From the NCBI GenBank assembly GCA_964549765.1, contig CAZJWR010000014.1, positions 4,230 to 68,229 on the forward strand: DNA of 64,000 bases, read 5' to 3'. This stretch comes from CAZJWR01 sp964549765. Its GTDB lineage: Bacteria; Zixibacteria; MSB-5A5; GN15; JAAZOE01. The first letter of the stretch is position 1, and each line of letters opens with the position of its first letter. Shown here piece by piece: positions 61,292 through 64,000 of the stretch. A program made the translations under genes and the position numbers. The notes under the pieces are model-generated. The model had not been told where the DNA came from. It was given only the letters and a program-made list of their open reading frames with translations, and searched no databases.

Positions 61292-62461
61292 ATGAATGTC
61301 CATACGAATGAACGAGGCAGCGCCCTGCTGATAAGCCTGTGCCTTCTGGCCATGCTGACGCTTATCGGCATCATGGCGATTCAAAACTCCAATACCGATG
61401 TTGATCTGGCTTTCAACAGATCCCATAGCGACAAGGCTTTCTATGTTGCCGAAGCCGGCGCCAAACGGGCCTTCGTCGAACTGAACCAAGACAACCTGTG
61501 GCGGACCGGATATGATACTGTCGCCTTCAGCGGTGGGACTTACGATGTGACCCTTAGGGATTCCAGTACCGACGCCGCCCTAATCGATACTGTCGTAATA
61601 CGGTCTATTGGCGTCTTAGACCAGGCGGTTTCCATTTTAGAGTTGACCACGGTGCCGGGTGACGCCAATCGGCTATTTCCTCATGCCATGTTTGCCAAAT
61701 CCGGGATCGTCATTGATCGGGACGCCTGCACTGACTCCTACAATTCCGACTCCGGCTCGTATGCCGACACTCGCTTGGACTCCTTGGGGAGCGTCGGTTC
61801 CAACGGAACCATCCTGACGTCCAAGGATGTCACGTTTGGCGGCGACGTCAGCGTCGCGACACCCGGGGGACTAACTTTCGGGGTCAATAATGTCGTGAAC
61901 GGCGACACGACGTCCACGGCCGATTCGGTGGACGTCGATATTATCCCCGATACGGAATATGATTGGGCATTGGCCAATAACACAGCGCCCGGCGGATTGT
62001 CGGGTAGCAACTACAATTTCGACTCCGGAACCAAGGCTCTGGTGGCGGGTTCATACGCCAACATCACCCTTACCAGCGGTGTGTATTTCTTTTCGAGCAT
62101 TTCATTGGGGCAGGGGTCTACAGTATCGCTGGCTCCCGGAGCCACGGTGACTATTTATGTCACCGGCGATATTGTGCTCAAGCAAGCTTCAAGTATCAAC
62201 AGCAGCGGCAGACCGATTGATCTTCTCATTTATTCCAAAGGGTCTCGGCTCCAGTTCGATCAAGGCAATACATTTAATGGCGCGTTCTATGGGCCGGACG
62301 CTCACATTCAGTATGACCAAACCACCCAGGTTTTCGGCGCGTTGCTTGGAAACACGATTAAGCTGGATAAGGCCGCGTGCTTCCATTTCGACCGCGATCT
62401 ACTGAACCTCACTCGCGGAACGACCGGTGATTATCGCGTTGTCGCCTGGCTGGAATTATAG
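61292..62461 (+). CDS. PilX-like protein with C-terminal DUF7305-type beta domain
   Basis: A 389-residue protein. The N-terminus 'RGSALLISLCLLAMLTLIGI' is PilX-like: hydrophobic helix and 'AFYVAEAGAKRAFVEL', without the canonical G|F-x-x-x-E. The C-terminal half is a repetitive beta-structure ('LAPGATVTIYVTGDIVLKQA', 'GNTFNGAFYGPDAHIQYDQT' then T-Q-V-F-G-A-L-L), typical of DUF7305-like domains on such proteins. I use ATG 61292, which has GAGG 6 nt upstream; ATG 61280 would overlap pilW by 4 bp. Last gene before a strong terminator; pilY1 and pilE are absent here. Confidence 0.8.
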   Translation: MNVHTNERGSALLISLCLLAMLTLIGIMAIQNSNTDVDLAFNRSHSDKAFYVAEAGAKRAFVELNQDNLWRTGYDTVAFSGGTYDVTLRDSSTDAALIDTVVIRSIGVLDQAVSILELTTVPGDANRLFPHAMFAKSGIVIDRDACTDSYNSDSGSYADTRLDSLGSVGSNGTILTSKDVTFGGDVSVATPGGLTFGVNNVVNGDTTSTADSVDVDIIPDTEYDWALANNTAPGGLSGSNYNFDSGTKALVAGSYANITLTSGVYFFSSISLGQGSTVSLAPGATVTIYVTGDIVLKQASSINSSGRPIDLLIYSKGSRLQFDQGNTFNGAFYGPDAHIQYDQTTQVFGALLGNTIKLDKAACFHFDRDLLNLTRGTTGDYRVVAWLEL

Positions 62462-62473
62462 CAAATGTCAACT

Positions 62474-62492
62474 GCCGGGCGTGGTGCCCGGC
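62474..62492 (+). other. Hairpin after pilX
   Basis: GCCGGGC (62474-62480) pairs with GCCCGGC (62486-62492) over a 5-nt loop. No T-run; it precedes the main terminator. Confidence 0.5.
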
Positions 62493-62530
62493 CTTCGCGT
62501 TGCAATAGGAGTAGGATCCTAACCGAAGAC

Positions 62531-62561
62531 CACCCGGGCGTCATCGCCCGGGTGTTTTTTT
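62531..62561 (+). terminator. Strong Rho-independent terminator of the pilin operon
   Basis: CACCCGGGCG (62531-62540), loop TCAT, CGCCCGGGTG (62545-62554), then seven T. A textbook structure. Confidence 0.93.
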
Positions 62562-62719
62562 ATACCGGATCATCACTGACGTAGCGAACCGCGTAGAATC
62601 CGCCCTATCGGTATCGATTTCAAGCAAATCAGTCGTCGTGACCCACCCGTGTTTTGCACAGGTGGGACGTAGTTGGCTGGCAAACCACGAGCCACGGCCT
62701 TGATCGTCTGATCGTTCCG

Positions 62720-63370
62720 CTACCGTCCGACCGCAGCCGCCGCTCGCGACGGATCTTCAATCACCTTGACGCCGGGCGAATGATCGGGCGCGGATGCCGG
62801 GGGATCATCCAGCTGCCAGTTCTCCGGATCGGCCGGATCGCCGCCGGTATAGGTCATCCGCCAGAAGTATTCGATGGGATAATACCCCGACCAATCGGTC
62901 GTCCAGTAGTCAATATATCCGTAAATGTCGTAAATATTGGCCGACTGCTGGGTCAGTTCGATTTGGAACGCGGACAGGTAGAAAATCCATCCGTCGGTGA
63001 GTCCGAACTCGCTGTTGACCAGGTCGATGACGAGCGGATCGCAATAGTACTGGAGAGCGGCAAACGCCAGATGTTCATTGGGCGTGCACTGGGCCGTCAT
63101 AACCGTATCGGTGACAGTCACGGTGACAGTATCGTGGATATAACTCACCTGCACCACCGTGTCATGCACCAAAACAGTGTCGGTATGATTGATCAGCACT
63201 GAGTCGTTCGTGAAGACGGTATCGACCATAAAAACGGTGTCAGGAGGCTGTTCGACATACTGGGTGTCGTGAATGTAGGATTCGACGATTTTCTGCTTGT
63301 CACAGCCGGCCGCGCCCAGAAGCGCCGCGACCAACAAGAGCATGGCCCCATAGATGAACATTCTCGTCAT
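62720..63370 (-). CDS. Lipoprotein with DTV repeats, unknown function
   Basis: A 216-residue protein with a lipoprotein signal ('MLLLVAALLGAAGC', Cys near 23). Residues 40-92 are a low-complexity tether of repeated D-T-V units ('PPDTVFMVDTVFTNDSVLIN', 'HTDTVLVHDTVVQVSYIHDT', 'VTVTVTDTVM'). A compact domain with two Cys follows (QCTPNEHLAFAALQYYCDPL) and a Tyr/Trp-rich stretch ('YGYIDYWTTDWSGYYPIEYF'). Such repeats hold a domain away from the outer membrane. It is convergent with the pilin operon. No family is recognised. Confidence 0.7.
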   Translation of the reverse strand: MTRMFIYGAMLLLVAALLGAAGCDKQKIVESYIHDTQYVEQPPDTVFMVDTVFTNDSVLINHTDTVLVHDTVVQVSYIHDTVTVTVTDTVMTAQCTPNEHLAFAALQYYCDPLVIDLVNSEFGLTDGWIFYLSAFQIELTQQSANIYDIYGYIDYWTTDWSGYYPIEYFWRMTYTGGDPADPENWQLDDPPASAPDHSPGVKVIEDPSRAAAAVGR

Positions 63371-63575
63371 ACAAGTCTCCGTCCGCTATACGGTTTCGTT
63401 CTCCAACCCTCAGTGCAAACGGCACGCCGATTCCGGCCGAACCCGTGTATTCAAGCGAACTTGTTTGCAAACAATAACTTGCGAATTTCCGGAAGCACCG
63501 ATTCATGGGCGGGCCTTTGCCGGAAATCGACATTCGACTGCACAGTGGAAGTGGCGGGTCCGGGCCGCCAGTGGG

Positions 63576-63965
63576 TCAGATTCTGTTTTCGGAGGTTAGC
63601 TTAAAGGTCTTGATGCGGTGGCGGATGGTGGATTCGCTGACGCCGAGGGCGCGGGCCGCCTCGCGACGGTTCCAGCCGGTCCGCTCGAGAGCCGCCTGCG
63701 TCTCGTCTTTTTTCGACCGCAGAGTGTTCATAGACAGCTCCAGCATACGTGAGATGGATTTCCGGGAGAGCAGCGCCAGGCGCTTCACCTCGATTTCGAG
63801 CTCCCGGACGTTGCCCGGCCACGAGCGCGAGGCGAGAATCACGGCCAGACGAGTCAAGGCGGTACGATCGGCCTTGGTTGTGATTTCCACGCCCTCTATT
63901 TTCAGGAAATATTCGACCAGATGTCTTATTTCGTCGCTGCGTTCCGCTAGTGTAGTGCGTCGTAA
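63576..63965 (-). pseudogene. 5'-truncated sigma-54-dependent regulator (C-terminal fragment)
   Basis: The frame is open from a TAA at 63968-63966 to the stop at 63576, 129 residues. It begins inside a typical NtrC-type AAA+ domain ('LAERSDEIRHLVEYFLKIEG' corresponds to the usual L-x-x-R-x-x-D-I-x-x-L), continues with 'SRSWPGNVRELEIEVKRLAL', and ends in a Fis-type helix-turn-helix ('TGWNRREAARALGVSESTIR' then H-R-I-K). The Walker motifs and receiver are missing, and the sequence upstream of 63965 does not resemble the family. An in-frame GTG at 63890 could yield a 104-residue DNA-binding remnant. I read it as a gene relict. Confidence 0.7.
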
Positions 63966-63970
63966 TTATC

Positions 63971-63999
63971 TTGACATTTAATTTGAGTTTTGGTATGCT
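63971..63999 (+). promoter_or_regulatory. Plus-strand promoter facing out of the window
   Basis: TTGACA (63971-63976), a 17-nt spacer and TATGCT (63994-63999), just beyond the truncated regulator. The gene it serves lies outside the window. Confidence 0.6.
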
Positions 64000-64000
64000 C

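Noticed and set aside
1..64000. CRISPR arrays, rRNA genes or an intact transposase
   Set aside because: None was seen: no regularly spaced direct repeats, no rRNA-like tracts and no recognisable transposase or integrase.

Overview
The window is about 64 kb of roughly 53% GC chromosomal DNA from a Gram-negative (diderm) bacterium: it has lipoproteins, outer-membrane barrels, type IV pilins, a 14-subunit complex I and a type VI secretion system (T6SS). No marker settles the taxon. The Hcp, gp25/TssE and sheath proteins resemble the Bacteroidetes (T6SS-iii) branch, and the dockerin-like 'DVVYLIDYIFKGGPEP' tail at 31.3-31.5 kb is common in Zixibacteria and related FCB-group candidate phyla. I therefore suggest an FCB lineage, possibly Zixibacteria, with low-to-moderate confidence.

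Region 1 (1-24.3 kb, all minus strand) is a T6SS locus. Read in the direction of transcription it runs: PAAR tip protein, OmpA/zinc-metallopeptidase effector candidate, exported beta-propeller, EagR-type chaperone, Ig-like carrier protein, calcineurin-like phosphoesterase, pentapeptide-repeat protein; then, from its own promoter, ClpV split into two overlapping genes, TssB, TssC, Hcp, VgrG, TssE, TssF, TssG (with a PASTA-like segment) and TssK, which runs off the left edge. A Tle-type (DUF2235) lipase and two outer-membrane-protein genes, both with the signal peptide out of frame, lie just upstream. No TssJ, TssL, TssM or T6SS-iii membrane-complex gene is visible; these may lie left of position 1.

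Region 2 (24.6-36.7 kb) is a mix: DUF1761, PEBP and PspC proteins; tldD-tldE, a tiny Tat-signal ORF and prmC; a small carbonic-anhydrase-like protein; a 5'-truncated dockerin-type gene; a GNAT acetyltransferase; tRNA-Leu(UAG)-tig-clpP-clpX; and a small-peptide locus. That locus holds two micro-ORFs of 34-35 codons with the same leader (M-N/Q-YLIDP) and different cysteine-rich tails, plus a secreted Cys-containing protein.

Region 3 (36.7-51.2 kb, minus) is a complete nuoABCDEFGHIJKLMN operon with a glutaredoxin-like gene inserted between nuoM and nuoN. Region 4 (51.4-64 kb) holds a coupled MFS/methyltransferase/PHP/membrane-protein operon, a NUDIX-transmembrane fusion, a YggN-like protein, a DUF362/DUF6599 pair, a pilV-pilW-pilX-like operon ending in a strong terminator, a lipoprotein with DTV repeats, and the C-terminal remnant of a sigma-54 activator.

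Most likely sources of new biology: the split ClpV, the PASTA-like TssG, the OmpA-HExxH effector with its adjacent exported propeller, the paired cysteine-rich micro-ORFs and the NUDIX-membrane fusion. All functional statements rest on reading motifs by eye; no database search was run.
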